Origin: Marisa cornuarietis
Taxonomy: Eukaryota > Mollusca > Gastropoda > Architaenioglossa > Ampullariidae
Length of the DNA stretch: 64,000 nucleotides
Assembly (NCBI GenBank): GCA_004794655.1
Contig: SMMW01000601.1
Location: forward strand, 992,001 to 1,056,000
Direction of reading: 5' to 3'
A program made the position numbers and the translations under genes. The first letter of the stretch is position 1; every line of letters starts with the position of its first letter. Below are positions 12,621 through 22,795 of this stretch, piece by piece. The notes under the pieces were generated by a model. The model made no database searches and was not told the origin of the DNA. It saw nothing but the letters and a program-made list of their open reading frames with translations.

Positions 12621-12798
12621 AATTGGTGTTTTACGCCGAGCCAGCAACTAAGGCTATATCACGACAAGGCAGCCAGCCCCGTAAACAGATGCCACATGCA
12701 GAGAAAGAACAGTGTGCCCGAAACGAGAACTGAACCCAGGACAGCCAACCTTCACTGTATTGGTGACAGGCGCTAACGGTTGCGCCACCGGACCTCCT
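12621..12798 (-). mobile_element. tRNA-derived SINE, family A, copy 2 (full length)
   Basis: Read on the minus strand: head GGTCCGGTGGCGCAACCG, then GTTAGCGCCTGTCACC, B box GGTTCAGTTC (12727-12736), body with TTCTCTGCATGTGGCAT, tail block GCCTTAGTTGCTGGCTCGGC and the 3' end GTAAAACACCAATT. This is the most complete uninterrupted copy here and the best guide to the family's structure, about 178 bp from head to tail. Confidence 0.9.
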
Positions 12799-13604
12799 GA
12801 GTAAAGGATGAGACTGGGTGTGAACATTTGCAAATGTGTGTTTGATGTTGCATTTTGAAAATCTTTATGGTGAAAGGCAACAAAAAATATACTCGACCTG
12901 TTGCAGTGATAATGAATATTTTTATGTATTAAGACTTTTGAGTAATTTTTTTTTCTGAATCGAGTTTCATCAAGGTTCCAAGGGAAACGAGAGAAGAATG
13001 CTAGTTGTGATGTTCGAGAAGTTTTTCGTCTCGCTTCGTTAGCCATCTCTTGCTACTTTCATTGTTCTTACAGGCTTTCACGGTCCTTTGAACCTTTGTG
13101 ACATACGATGTACAGGACCTAGCTAAGCCGGGTTGTGCAGCAAGGCAACAGGGCAGCAAAAATGTTTTGCACCACACTGTGCTTGCACCGGCTCGCAAAG
13201 CGAAAAGCTAAACACCATCTTAAAAAAAAACAAAATAGGAAAAAAAAAATCAAGACAAAAAATCCTAGCAAAAGGGCAAGGTAACCGTAACAGCGCGAGT
13301 AATCTTTGACAGCTCCCGTAGGATTTTCCCTGGATCTGGAGGTTACGTGCTTTAAGAGACCTCTGAATGTCGTGTCTTCTGTCTTCCAAGGGGTTTGCCA
13401 CATGCAAAAACATTTGAACGAAACGCAAGAGGCGGCTGGAATTTTCCGCATCAAAAGTTTTGATGCCGCCGTTTCTTGGTAATGCTTTGACGCTCTTACG
13501 CTGTCGTTGCATGCGGACATGAAGCGCCTCGTAAAAATTGGGAAAAATCCGTGTTTCCGGATGTTCGCTGCAGTAGCCTTTTACTAGACTGGTTATAAAG
13601 GCCA
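12799..13604. other. Non-coding stretch with overlapping chance frames
   Basis: Two long minus-strand frames (13119-13520 and 13123-13674) overlap out of register. The longer one runs into a MITE terminus at its 5' end. Neither protein is recognisable, so I do not call a gene. Confidence 0.55.
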
Positions 13605-13870
13605 GGGGCCAGTTGCACAACATGTTTCTAAACCTTAAAACTGTTCTAAAGAAGCAAAATCTCTTTTTAGCCATTTTGATGCATTGCAGAAAAACATACC
13701 AAAAAATTGTACTGACAGGACGGAAAGTCAGACTTCAACAACTTTATCTTACTCAAAGCAGTTTTAGTTTAAAAAAATTTAAATTGTGGTGTGCACTTTA
13801 GACTGATTATCTAAATAGATTTAAGGCCTCAGAGTGTTTAAAATTAGAAATGTGTTGTGCAACTGGCCCC
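13605..13870. mobile_element. 266-bp MITE with ~27-bp terminal inverted repeats
   Basis: The left end reads GGGGCCAGTTGCACAACA and the right end is its reverse complement TGTTGTGCAACTGGCCCC. The match continues inwards with two mismatches (TGTTTCTAA against CATTTCTAA). The interior is AT-rich with no coding capacity. The size and structure fit a non-autonomous DNA transposon. The GGGCC-GTTGCAC type of end resembles Harbinger/ISL2EU-like elements from memory, but I cannot see a clear target duplication and do not assign a superfamily. Confidence 0.85.
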
Positions 13871-13956
13871 AGAGAGCTCTGTTCTCCTGTCTAAGTATGT
13901 TTCAGCTTTGTGAGTGCGTACATGCTTACGTGTGTGCGTCCGCCTGTCTCTCGCTC

Positions 13957-14816
13957 GGGCGGTCCGGTGGCGCAATGGTTATAATAAATAAATAAATAAA
14001 TAGAACATTTGTATAGCGCCTTTTTCCAGCTTTAGCCAGACTCAAGGCGCTTAAAATATAAACACACAGACATGAGAATAATAATGGTCTCAAAACAAAG
14101 AGTTCCTTGTGTTTTCAAAGTGAATGCCGTCTGCATAGATGCAGTCATAACAGCTCAGTTAAAACTACCAGCTGCAGCTGAGTTTTGTAGTCGTAGTATC
14201 AGTGGAATAGTTAGTGGTGGAGGTGGCGGCATATATAACATAAACATTAAGTTGTTCATTGTTAGCGCACATACGACTGTCACGGAGGTCACATCAACAC
14301 GTACAGCGGAATTGAAGAAAATAGATGATGCAGGAGGCAACGATGTAGACAGGAGATGAAAGAATCAAGTCCATGCTTGTTGACTCACGGAGATCCACAA
14401 TCTAAAGTAGCGGAAAGAATCTTGCGAGGGAAATATACCGAAGTAGAGCAGAAAGTGTTGAGCAATCTGCAGGGTAGTGATGAAAATCCAGGAGTCGAGA
14501 TGATGTAGATATGGCGTTCACAGTTGAAATGCAGCGAAAAGCACAGATTAACAGTTATCAGCAAACACCAAATACGATAAAAACCCAAAGACACTACACG
14601 AAATAAAAGAAAAAGAGCAGAGAGAGCTCGTCCCCTCCAGCCGGTAAGGTTAGCGCCTGTCACCAATACAGTGAGTGTTGGATGTCCTGGGTTCAGCTCT
14701 CGTCCCAGGCACGCTGTTGTTTTTTTTCTCTCTCTCTCTCTGCATGTGGCATCTATTTACAGGGCTATCTTGTTGTGATACAGCCTTAGTTGCTGGCTCG
14801 GCGTAAAACACCAATT
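13957..14816 (+). mobile_element. tRNA-derived SINE, family A, copy 3, split by an insertion
   Basis: The SINE head GGTCCGGTGGCGCAATGG stops after GGTTA at 13977-13981. The body resumes with a second GGTTA at 14648-14652 followed by GCGCCTGTCACCAATACA, as in the uninterrupted copy at 12.6 kb. It then runs through the B box GGTTCAGCTC (14690-14699) and TGCATGTGGCAT to the 3' end GTAAAACACCAATT at 14816. The 666 bp between belong to a later insertion, so the outer pieces are one SINE of about 194 bp. Confidence 0.85.
13982..14647 (-). mobile_element. Element B copy 1: 666-bp LINE-tail-like insertion nested in a SINE
   Basis: This insertion interrupts the SINE at 13957-14816 and is flanked by a 5-bp direct repeat, GGTTA. 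Read on the minus strand it starts TTACCGGCTGGAGGGGAC and GAGCTCTCT. It ends with a stem-loop, AGCGCCTT (14044-14051) pairing with AAGGCGCT (14015-14022), then CTATACAAATG and a (TTTA)n tail. A 3' hairpin plus a short-period tail is the usual arrangement of CR1/L2-like LINEs and the SINEs they mobilise. I found no reverse transcriptase or other coding sequence in it, so it is non-autonomous or a truncated copy. Confidence 0.75.
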
Positions 14817-15204
14817 CCCCTCCCCCGCCTGCCTCTTTCTTTCTTTCTCTCCGCTAATAGGGTGAAATATCTTTTCTCTCTAGGATCAGTATAACATTGT
14901 CTCCCATGACAATCAAGACACAAAGGATCATGAGAGTAAAGGTTTTGCACCTCTCTCCGACTCACAAACATGTTTGGCCACCTTTACAGAATACAGCTAT
15001 AGTTACTACTAGTGTAAAGCACAATTTAACCAAAACTTACTCTAAATAAATGTTTCAGTTCATAATATAAGTTTTCCACATCCCGCCCAATCGTGCTTTG
15101 CGAAGGATAATCAATCACAATTTCTCCTAGAAATATCTGTATTTATTTAGTTTGTGTATTTATGGAGATACCGCCCTAAAAAGTTATGTTGGGGTGTCTA
15201 AAAG
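14817..15204. other. Non-coding stretch, nothing recognised
   Basis: A pyrimidine-rich start (cccc, cttt runs) and then AT-rich sequence. No gene or named repeat was seen. Confidence 0.6.
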
Positions 15205-15275
15205 TCAAGCGACTTGAGTCTGGCTGATGAAGAAAAAGGCGCAATAGAAATGTGCTATTTATTTATTTATTTATC
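15205..15275 (+). mobile_element. Element B copy 2, 3' end only
   Basis: The segment reads AGCGACTTGAGTCTGGCTGA, then AAAAAGGCGCAATAGAAATG and ends in (TTTA)n, matching the 3' end of the insertion at 13982-14647 in the opposite orientation. One arm of the terminal hairpin carries a mismatch. The 5' limit is not visible. The fragment lies about 290 bp upstream of the CRE cluster. Confidence 0.75.
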
Positions 15276-15561
15276 AAAGATTTGTATTGAACTTCTCAAT
15301 GCAGACTACAGATGGTTTCTAGATTAAGTTGACAGAAAGTCATTGTTCGTTCCTAAATGCAGTGAGATTTCATATAAAGTAATATTTTACAACTGAAGCG
15401 GTTAAGAACTGTTAAAAATCCGGAATCGCAACGAAATTTTCACGAAGAAACAGCACGCGCAAGATGAGTAACAACAGAAAAAAGAAAATGTTTGTTTACA
15501 GCCATGTCGATGGCGGCGGGAAGGTGTGCTGAAGAGAGGTGGGGGGGGGGTCGATTAGATC

Positions 15562-15635
15562 TGACGTCAGCCCATGACGTCAGTGTTGCTCTAAATGACG
15601 TATTTTTTTCGTTCAGTTACGACATCGCTCAGTTT
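15562..15635 (+). promoter_or_regulatory. Candidate CRE/TATA/Inr promoter of the coiled-coil gene
   Basis: Two perfect palindromic cAMP-response elements, TGACGTCA, lie at 15562-15569 and 15575-15582. A half-site TGACGT follows at 15596-15601 and runs straight into a TATA-like tract TATTTTTTT (15601-15609). An initiator-like TCAGTTT starts at 15629, about 28 bp beyond the TATA-like tract, and another TCAGT is at 15613. The open reading frame begins about 90 bp further on. CRE palindromes are the classic binding site of CREB/ATF bZIP factors. The motifs and spacings are seen; promoter function is inferred. Confidence 0.7.
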
Positions 15636-15720
15636 GGAGACTAAGCACGTTCTCTGCGTTTGACCTGCCCTCGAGTGAGTCTGCTTCGACAAACTTTCGT
15701 TATTCCGCAGAGTGGTTAGA

Positions 15721-16521
15721 ATGTCCTATGATAACGAACAACTGTGGAACAGCTGCAACATCGAAGATGAATGCCTGAGCGACCACGTCTTGAGAAGGTC
15801 GTCATCGGATGTGAGCGATTTGACAGCAGAGGACAATTCACGTCTGAGAACGGAGAACGCGATTCTAAAGGCCGAAAGTAAACTGCTGAACGACAGTATG
15901 GCGAAAGATGCGGCGAGAAATTCGTACCTGGAGGCAGAATTAGCAGCCAAGGGAAAGGAAGTGGAGAAACTTCGATACAAGGTGGCGACGATCACGACCC
16001 ATGCGCGGCAAGAGTGCGCAGGGGAGCTGGAGGAGATCGTCCGGGACCTGCACGTAGCTGTGGAGAAGCTGGTCGTCGAGAATAAGAGCCTGAAGAACCG
16101 CCGGCGGGAGCTGGAGCGGAGGGTGCAGAGCCTGCAACTGGAGAACCAGGCTCTGCAAAGGGAGTGTTTGTTTCTCCGAAGCAAGGTGCCACACTCGATG
16201 ACGGAGGATCGCAACGGCCATCGGATGGGCCAGCCCGGGGCCGGCAGGATGCGCCAGCTGTCGCCGGACTGCAACGACAGAAGCAGCAGCAACACGAAGC
16301 ACACTGCACCCACCGTGATGCAGCAGCCGCACGGTGCAAAGGACAACTCGAAAGCGCCGTGGACTGCGTTTTTCGCTAAAGTGCTCAGTTCCCAGGGTTC
16401 CAAGTCTTCCCTGGAACAACGTGTGATGCAGTCCACACGCGAGAGCTACGCAGGCGCCGAGGCTAAGCCAGTGGTGCGGGTTCACGATGCTCATGACCCG
16501 GAGAACCCAGAGCTGGACTAA
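15721..16521 (+). CDS. Intronless 266-residue coiled-coil / leucine-zipper protein, unrecognised
   Basis: This is the only long frame here that looks protein-coding by content. Codons favour G or C at the third position and the product is charged and repetitive in the coiled-coil manner. The start is the first ATG (MSYDNEQLW), and an ATG-less extension upstream reads only GTG GTT AGA. A Ser/Asp-rich N-terminus covers residues 1-37. A first coiled coil runs from about residue 38 to 90 (L42, L49, L56, L70). A second, from about 98 to 157, has leucines at 110, 117, 124, 131, 138, 145 and 152 in exact heptads. A low-complexity polar tail follows, with a small hydrophobic patch WTAFFAKVL near residue 214. 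No bZIP basic region, signal peptide or membrane segment is present. The product probably dimerises in cytosol or nucleus. I do not recognise the family. No AATAAA was seen within about 270 bp of the stop. Confidence 0.82.
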   Translation: MSYDNEQLWNSCNIEDECLSDHVLRRSSSDVSDLTAEDNSRLRTENAILKAESKLLNDSMAKDAARNSYLEAELAAKGKEVEKLRYKVATITTHARQECAGELEEIVRDLHVAVEKLVVENKSLKNRRRELERRVQSLQLENQALQRECLFLRSKVPHSMTEDRNGHRMGQPGAGRMRQLSPDCNDRSSSNTKHTAPTVMQQPHGAKDNSKAPWTAFFAKVLSSQGSKSSLEQRVMQSTRESYAGAEAKPVVRVHDAHDPENPELD

Positions 16522-16847
16522 AAGGATTTACACCTCCGTTATTGGGATGTGCTATTCTGTGCACGTGCTTCGTGCTTCTGCATCGTCGTTACTAAGGGTG
16601 CATGAGGATGAAATACGTTACAGAAAAATAACGACAACCATTCAACCTTACTGGGAGAGAAAGCCATTCGAGTTTTGCGTCCCATGAGCGATGTCGACAG
16701 CGCATGCGTGAATACTATGGATAGAGTACGTAGGTAACTGACAACTGAGTTACTTAGAGTTCAAATCATAATTACTAATCAGTGTCAGGGCGTTGCTGAC
16801 TACGAGAAACGTATTTACCAGAAAATTGCTCTCATTTCTTTACGACC

Positions 16848-16851
<4 letters not shown>

Positions 16852-16905
<54 letters not shown>
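16852..16905. repeat. (AC)n microsatellite, 54 bp
   Basis: Uninterrupted AC array about 330 bp downstream of the coiled-coil gene's stop codon. Confidence 0.97.
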
Positions 16906-16907
<2 letters not shown>

Positions 16908-17497
16908 TTTATCAGTGCACCATTTTGCATGCGACCTTGTACGTGCACTCGTGGTTTGTAGCATTTTATCTTTTAAGTCGTTTTATGTTTGACATTTTCG
17001 CTATTAACGTCAGCAACTTAATACAAAGAACAACATTTAACAAGACGATTATCGAAAGTTTGCGACGGAATCGATTCGAAAAAAATATCATTTTCATAGC
17101 ATAACACACCCAGAACGTTTTGCCAGTTGGAAGTGAGACAAGTCATCAAAGCACTCTCTCTTTTTGTATACGTCTTTCAAACGCAACTCTGCATCATCAG
17201 TGCTGCCAATACTCGAACCCTGGAGCATTTACCGAAACGCCCTCTGTCCTTTTTTCTGTTGATAGTAGGGCTTCGGTGTTTGCTGATCCTCGCAGCATTA
17301 TTCTGGAAATACTCCCCGTGCACGCGCTAGGGTGGGGACCCCTTCTCCGCTGTTTCTGGCAAAAATCGTGTGCATCCGTTCATTGTGCACGGCATTTCTG
17401 GAGCCGAGTCAACAGATCTTGTTCCCTCGTCTGGCGATGTTTGCGCGGCAAGCAGAGGCGTACGCCACGTCCTCTATACACCCAGCCCCCCCCCCTC

Positions 17498-17524
17498 CCA
17501 CCACCACCACCACCACCACCACCA
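17498..17524. repeat. (CCA)n trinucleotide run
   Basis: A run of eight to nine CCA units after a C-rich stretch. It explains the poly-Pro, poly-His and poly-Thr tracts in overlapping frames. Confidence 0.9.
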
Positions 17525-17790
17525 TCAAACTCTCCATCGTATTTTGCTGAACGAAACACGAGTTGCAATGCGAAATCGTAGCGAGTACTTGCACAATGTC
17601 CATGCAGGACTGAAGAGGTTTTTTTTTCTATGCGAACTTTAGCAGCTGCGACATTTTGGTGTGATTAGTACGTTCTCATTAACATTCGTCCAGTTCAGTT
17701 CGTTTAGGTTTGGTGTGGTTCGGTTCGTTTGCTCTCTTCGTTTGCTCGTTCATTGATTCAATCTTTGATATTATCTTCCTCCCTCTCTTT

Positions 17791-17924
17791 GATACAATGA
17801 AGGATCGCTGTCCTGGGTTGAGCTTTCGTCTCGGGCACGCCGTTCTTTCTCTGCATGTGGAATCTGTTTACAGGGCTGGCTGCCTTGCCGTGATATAGTT
17901 GCTGGCTTGGCGTAAAACACCAAT
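17791..17924 (+). mobile_element. tRNA-derived SINE, family A, copy 4, 5' truncated
   Basis: The copy lacks the A-box head. It begins near GATACAATGAAGGAT, homologous to CAATACAGTGAGTGT in other copies. It keeps a weak B box (GGTTGAGCTT) and TTTCTCTGCATGTGGAAT, and ends with TTGCTGGCTTGGCGTAAAAC followed by ACCAAT. Truncation at the 5' end is typical of target-primed reverse transcription. Confidence 0.85.
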
Positions 17925-19990
17925 ACCCCCGTCCCTCTCTCTAACATACTGCTATATTGGATAATTTTTTATTTATTTTTATTATTATTTTTTTCTTTAA
18001 CCCTTGCAGAGGATGCTAACGCGTTCTTAATGACATACAGAATTGGTTTTAGCGAAAAGGCGTTAAGATGATGTTTGGTCAAATAGGCTTCGTTCGATTT
18101 CTCAAGCCAGGGGAGGTCAATTATCAAGTGCATCCAGCGTAACAAGCGGTTATGGTGAGTTGCGCATTAGGCCCGGGACAGCAGTCATCAGAAGCCCAGC
18201 AGCCTATTAGCTGCTGTAATATTTCGGCCCAGCCGCTTTCATTTCCTTTAGGAGAAGGCGAGGTATCGACAGCCTTTCTTTGGAGTATCGCTTCATGATT
18301 CTAAAAATGAAAGTCGCGGGGACTAACGGAAGCAGGAAACCATTATGCTTGAGATGATGTGGAATTTAGAAATGTGTCCGAGAAGCTTATGTGTTTTTAT
18401 TCAATAAAAACAGAAGTTTGAACCAGGCCTGACAAATCGAAAAAAACCGCTACAAGATAAGGCTAAGGTTGGCTGTGAGCAGAAAGACTGGTGTTGCCAA
18501 ACCAAGGACAAATCTCAGGCAGCAAGATGTAAGAAAAGGCGTTTTGTTAAAGATGTCCGTAAGGTTTTTACACAAACTTGAGTCATTAACCTTCTCTACA
18601 TCGACTTGTAAAACTTTGGATTCCTTAGAATTTGAATTCTACTGGCGAGGTGTAGCTGTTTCGGTTACAGAAAGAAAGCCCGCTGTACTAAATTAAAAAC
18701 TTTCTCTTTGCCCTTTTGTGGATACATTCGTATTTTTTTGCTCTCTGTCTTGCTATCATACACTTTCACTCTCTTTTTTCTGCAATATATTTATAATTTA
18801 TCATATCTATGCGCGGAATTTTATTACTTAAAATATTGTCTTATCTGGCATTGATACTAACCATCACAAATAAAAATGCAAATGGATGCTGAAAATAATA
18901 GTTGTTCCTCTGAAGTTTTCTTAAAACCTGACATTGGAAAGAAATCATAAAATGTTTTCCTTTTTATACGAAATAAGGATGCGATGACCATATTGACGAA
19001 GATGATCAATAGCGATTCATTCCAAACTTGTCTTTTACCGTTGTTGAATTTGTATTTTTCTTCTTCTTCTACTTCTACTTCTTCTCTTCCTTGTCGTGAA
19101 TGAGTCATACGCACGACAGCGGTCTGTGTTTGAATGCGCACGCGTGTGTCCACGTCGGTTTGTGTGTATGCTGACCGATGTGTTGTGCATCTTAATACAC
19201 ATGTGAACTACTATTCCAGGAAACAGTCATGACATCATAGCCAAAACACCCAAAGAATTATACCTACTACTCGCAAGCGGATAACAATTTTCCAGCTGAG
19301 TAAACACACGCGCCATCTAGTTGTCCTTACTATGAAGAGACACTGTCCTCCCCAACCTTTAGGATAGTGTAATGCGAGACCACATCGATACCAGCATGGT
19401 GGTTCACCCACATTGAATGCACGGGTGTATGTGAGTGATCGTGTTCTTTTTGTCTGCTGCGTGCGTGCTTGCGTGAACGCTTGTGTGAGTGGACATGCGT
19501 CCGGGTGTTTGTTCTGGGCGCACAACTAAAATCAAAAACATTCCAGCGATCTGCTTGGTTGGCGAGCCGCATCTGTCTGGCACTCCACGCGTTTCACTGC
19601 TCTTTATTACCAAAACAATAACGAAAACAAACAAGTTTATAAGAACGAAACTGTTTAACGTTTTAGTAAAGCAGAGACACAAAAGCGCAAAGAACGCTAA
19701 AGTTTCCGTCTAAATTTTTTTTTAACAAAATCACTGTTATTACAAACCCCAGCACAAACACCGCTTGGGCGTAACCGAAACAAAAATCACTTTTGTTAAA
19801 CTGGGGTAGCGAAGTCCCATCACAATGCGCGCCTTTCTTTCATCGATTGCCCTTTCAAAGACTACAGCAGGTCCAACAATGCACGTGACTCCCGTGATAT
19901 TCACAAGGACGTTTTGCAATGCCCGCTGGTTGGCTGGGGGCCTGGGGCAACGTTTTTTGTTCCAACTCTCCCATGTCCCCTTTATATCTA

Positions 19991-20024
19991 CATATATATA
20001 TATCTCTATATATATATATATATT
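19991..20024. repeat. (TA)n microsatellite
   Basis: An interrupted TA array with a CTC interruption in the middle. Confidence 0.9.
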
Positions 20025-20748
20025 ATTTTAAGCAACCGTAGGTAATGAGCTACCCGCATTCTTAGTTTTCAAAACGCAAACTGGTTAGTGGGGTGGATGA
20101 AGTGGGGGTGTGGTGACGATAACCTGCCGTGACATTCACTACATTCATGAACTGATTGATGTGAAACCCCACGCTTTCCTATCGAATCACCTTCACGTTC
20201 CAGAGAGCAAAAGGTTATGTAGACCCATTCAACTGTATCCTATAGCATTTTACTGAGGTAACTTTGATCTGTTTTGTTGCTATTTTTAAGGAATGATATC
20301 TATAATATCAGTTCCGTTCTTAACCAGATGTTAAAATATAGTTCAGATAACCGATGTTCTTCTTAAATTAAAATAGGTTCTTAATGTACCCTGGAAAGTA
20401 CGGTGAAACCATAGATTCATATGTAGATCAAGCATTATAAGTCAATTATCTTTCCGGCCATCAACACATGCATCTTTTTATCTATTCATCAATTAATGCA
20501 TGTCACAGGGACACAAAAATATATTCATACATGTATTGATGCATACAGCATACATCAATGTGACAATATATACCCCTCGAGAGGAACCCCTGATCAAAGG
20601 ACACAGTAACAGAATATTGCTGAAAGAGCGGAAATTGTTCTGCCTGCTGCATATGTTGTCTGACGAAAGATGTCAGAAAAGGAGAAGGGTAAACGTCTGG
20701 GTTTTAGTTCCCCCCCCCCAGGCATGAATCAAAAGGCGATTTCCCCTT

Positions 20749-20794
20749 CACGCACGCACGCACGCACGCAACACACACACACACACACACACAC
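20749..20794. repeat. (CACG)n-(CA)n compound microsatellite
   Basis: CACG units pass directly into a CA array, the same compound pattern as at 12.1, 49.9 and 53.5 kb. Confidence 0.93.
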
Positions 20795-22715
20795 CTCGCG
20801 CTGTTCGATGTCCATTTGTCTTGCAAAGCGAAACCCAACAGAATCCTTGGTGCGTGGTAAGGGTTCACGGTACACAGACTTCAAGGCGTCAGTTAAAGCT
20901 GGCGCAATATCTGACGAGCAAGTGTTAGGTTAGCAACAAGATTGTTTGATGGAAGTAAAGCCTTTCCAGCTGGAAAAATATGCCTTTCACTGCAGGCATG
21001 TCTGAACCCAAACCGGCAGCAATTAGAAGATCTGAGCAAGATGAAAATAGTCATCAGTTAGAGATAAACTTCAAATCTTATTAAAGCTCAGGCTTTAATT
21101 ATGTTCAAATGCGTAGAAACACCCTGACTTCCTTTCCATTGTGACATTCACCTGCAAACACAGCACGTGCGCACGACAGACAGGGGAAAAGCACGCAAAC
21201 TGCAATATATGCCTTCGTTAAACTGAAATATGATAACCGCGCAGAGATATCGGGGCTTTAATGAGCATCCTAGATGGCAGCCTTTACCTTGCACAAAGAA
21301 GACAATTGCTCTTTTAGTATGCGCTCCTGTCCTTAATAAGCAACCTTCCTGGCAGCCTAGAAGGAAACCTTGCAGGTGACAGCCGAATGAAAATAACTCG
21401 TCTGCTTTACACATTGAAGACAAGACCACTGATCCCAAGAGGGCTTCACACAGGAGAGGTTTCCTTACTTCTGACCACCATCTGACAGCCAAGACAAAGA
21501 AAATTGTCACGTGATTTCACGATGCCGCCATAGCGCTGAAAAAAACGGTATTAACCGTTAAGGAGGTTGAAAACATTTTTCTCGTGCCATGCTGTTACCT
21601 TCCTTGTTCTTTTCTTGCCGACGAGCATCAAGGAGACCTGCTAAGATAGTCGATAAGACTCTGAACATGGAAAATATTCAATACATGCAAGTTATAAAGA
21701 AAAAGAGGATGCACTACAATACTATGACGCCGCCAGCAAGAAGCCATAAAGAGACGAATCTGTGAATAGTTTACTGACATACAGACGAAGTACATTCAAG
21801 ACACTTGCGAGGTGGAGTGGGGGAGGGGTGAGTTTCTAGTTTACATTCACTAAACTCAGGAAGGTAAAAAAAAGACAGTGATCCAAGGTAAGCAATGATT
21901 GGTGAGAGTGGGGGACTCTCAATGGCAAAGAATACAAAAAAAAATTATACCACAGATAGCACAACTTTTCTTTTCTTTTCTTGAAGGAGTTCAACTCTTG
22001 TTGTTGATTATCTAGGGCGTACCTGACATTTAGTGCAAGGTGTTGTACCAGGAAGTTCGATGGCTCACGCTGTGCATTCAGTGTTTATAATCGTGCCGAG
22101 CCGTGATCGCTCAATCTGCAAAGCTTCTTTAGAGTATATTGTACCCAAGGCTACGGTGAAAATGATATAGAACTATGTTTTCCGTCACGATAGGCTTAAG
22201 TAGCATATATACCCGCTCTTCTGTGGGCTAAAGCTTTCACAAGGTAATCATGTCCACGTACAATCTGTGTTGTTGTACAATGCTAACGTCTGTGCTGTTG
22301 ACCTCTCTGTGCATGGCGATGTTTGTAAGCGTGTATCTAAAGAACGGAAGGGGTATTTACTTAGAACAGAGAAAGTATTTGCATACCAGAGGTTTTTAAA
22401 AATCCTTACAAAAGTTCCACATTCAATATGTCTATTTGTCTTGCTAAGATGGTTGTCAACAATGACTTAATTTTCAAACAAGGCTAATGCAAGACTACAA
22501 GCGGTGCTTGGATAGTCAACGCTGTATTTTAAGAGTGCTTCGTCCAGTCTTCGTTATCGACAATACATGTATATTGAATCGTTACTTTTGTTGTCGTTGT
22601 TGTCTTCATCAATCTCGCGAATGGGCGGTGAAATGTCTTTCCCCAACCTGCGACAGACCTTGCCTAGCTGTACCTCCACCTAACTCCATGACATGCCCTG
22701 CACCTCTCTCTTTCT

Positions 22716-22795
22716 CACTCACTCACTCACTCACTCACTCACTCACTCACTCACTCACTCACTCACTCACTCACTCACACACACACACACACACA
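22716..22795. repeat. (ACTC)n-(AC)n compound microsatellite
   Basis: A run of about 15 ACTC units followed by AC units. It yields the Leu-Thr-His-Ser repeat in a plus-strand frame, which is not a gene. Confidence 0.96.

Larger units (their letters stand above)
16522..17790. other. 3' flank of the coiled-coil gene; no second gene seen
   Basis: It contains the CA array at 16852-16905 and a (CCA)n run at 17498-17524. The proline-rich and Gly-rich frames at 17120-17642 derive from that run. No polyadenylation hexamer of the AATAAA type was found close to the upstream stop codon. Confidence 0.55.

Noticed and set aside
13123..13674. 183-codon minus-strand open frame
   Set aside because: No recognisable domain, another 133-codon frame overlaps it out of register, and its 5' end runs into the terminus of a MITE.
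15674..15711. Possible mini-intron (GTGAGT ... CCGCAG) in the 5' leader of the coiled-coil gene
   Set aside because: It would be under 40 bp, too short for an animal spliceosomal intron, with no branch site visible.
16048..16176. bZIP transcription factor call for the zipper protein
   Set aside because: The residues before the zipper lack the basic region and the conserved Asn/Arg spacing required for a bZIP.
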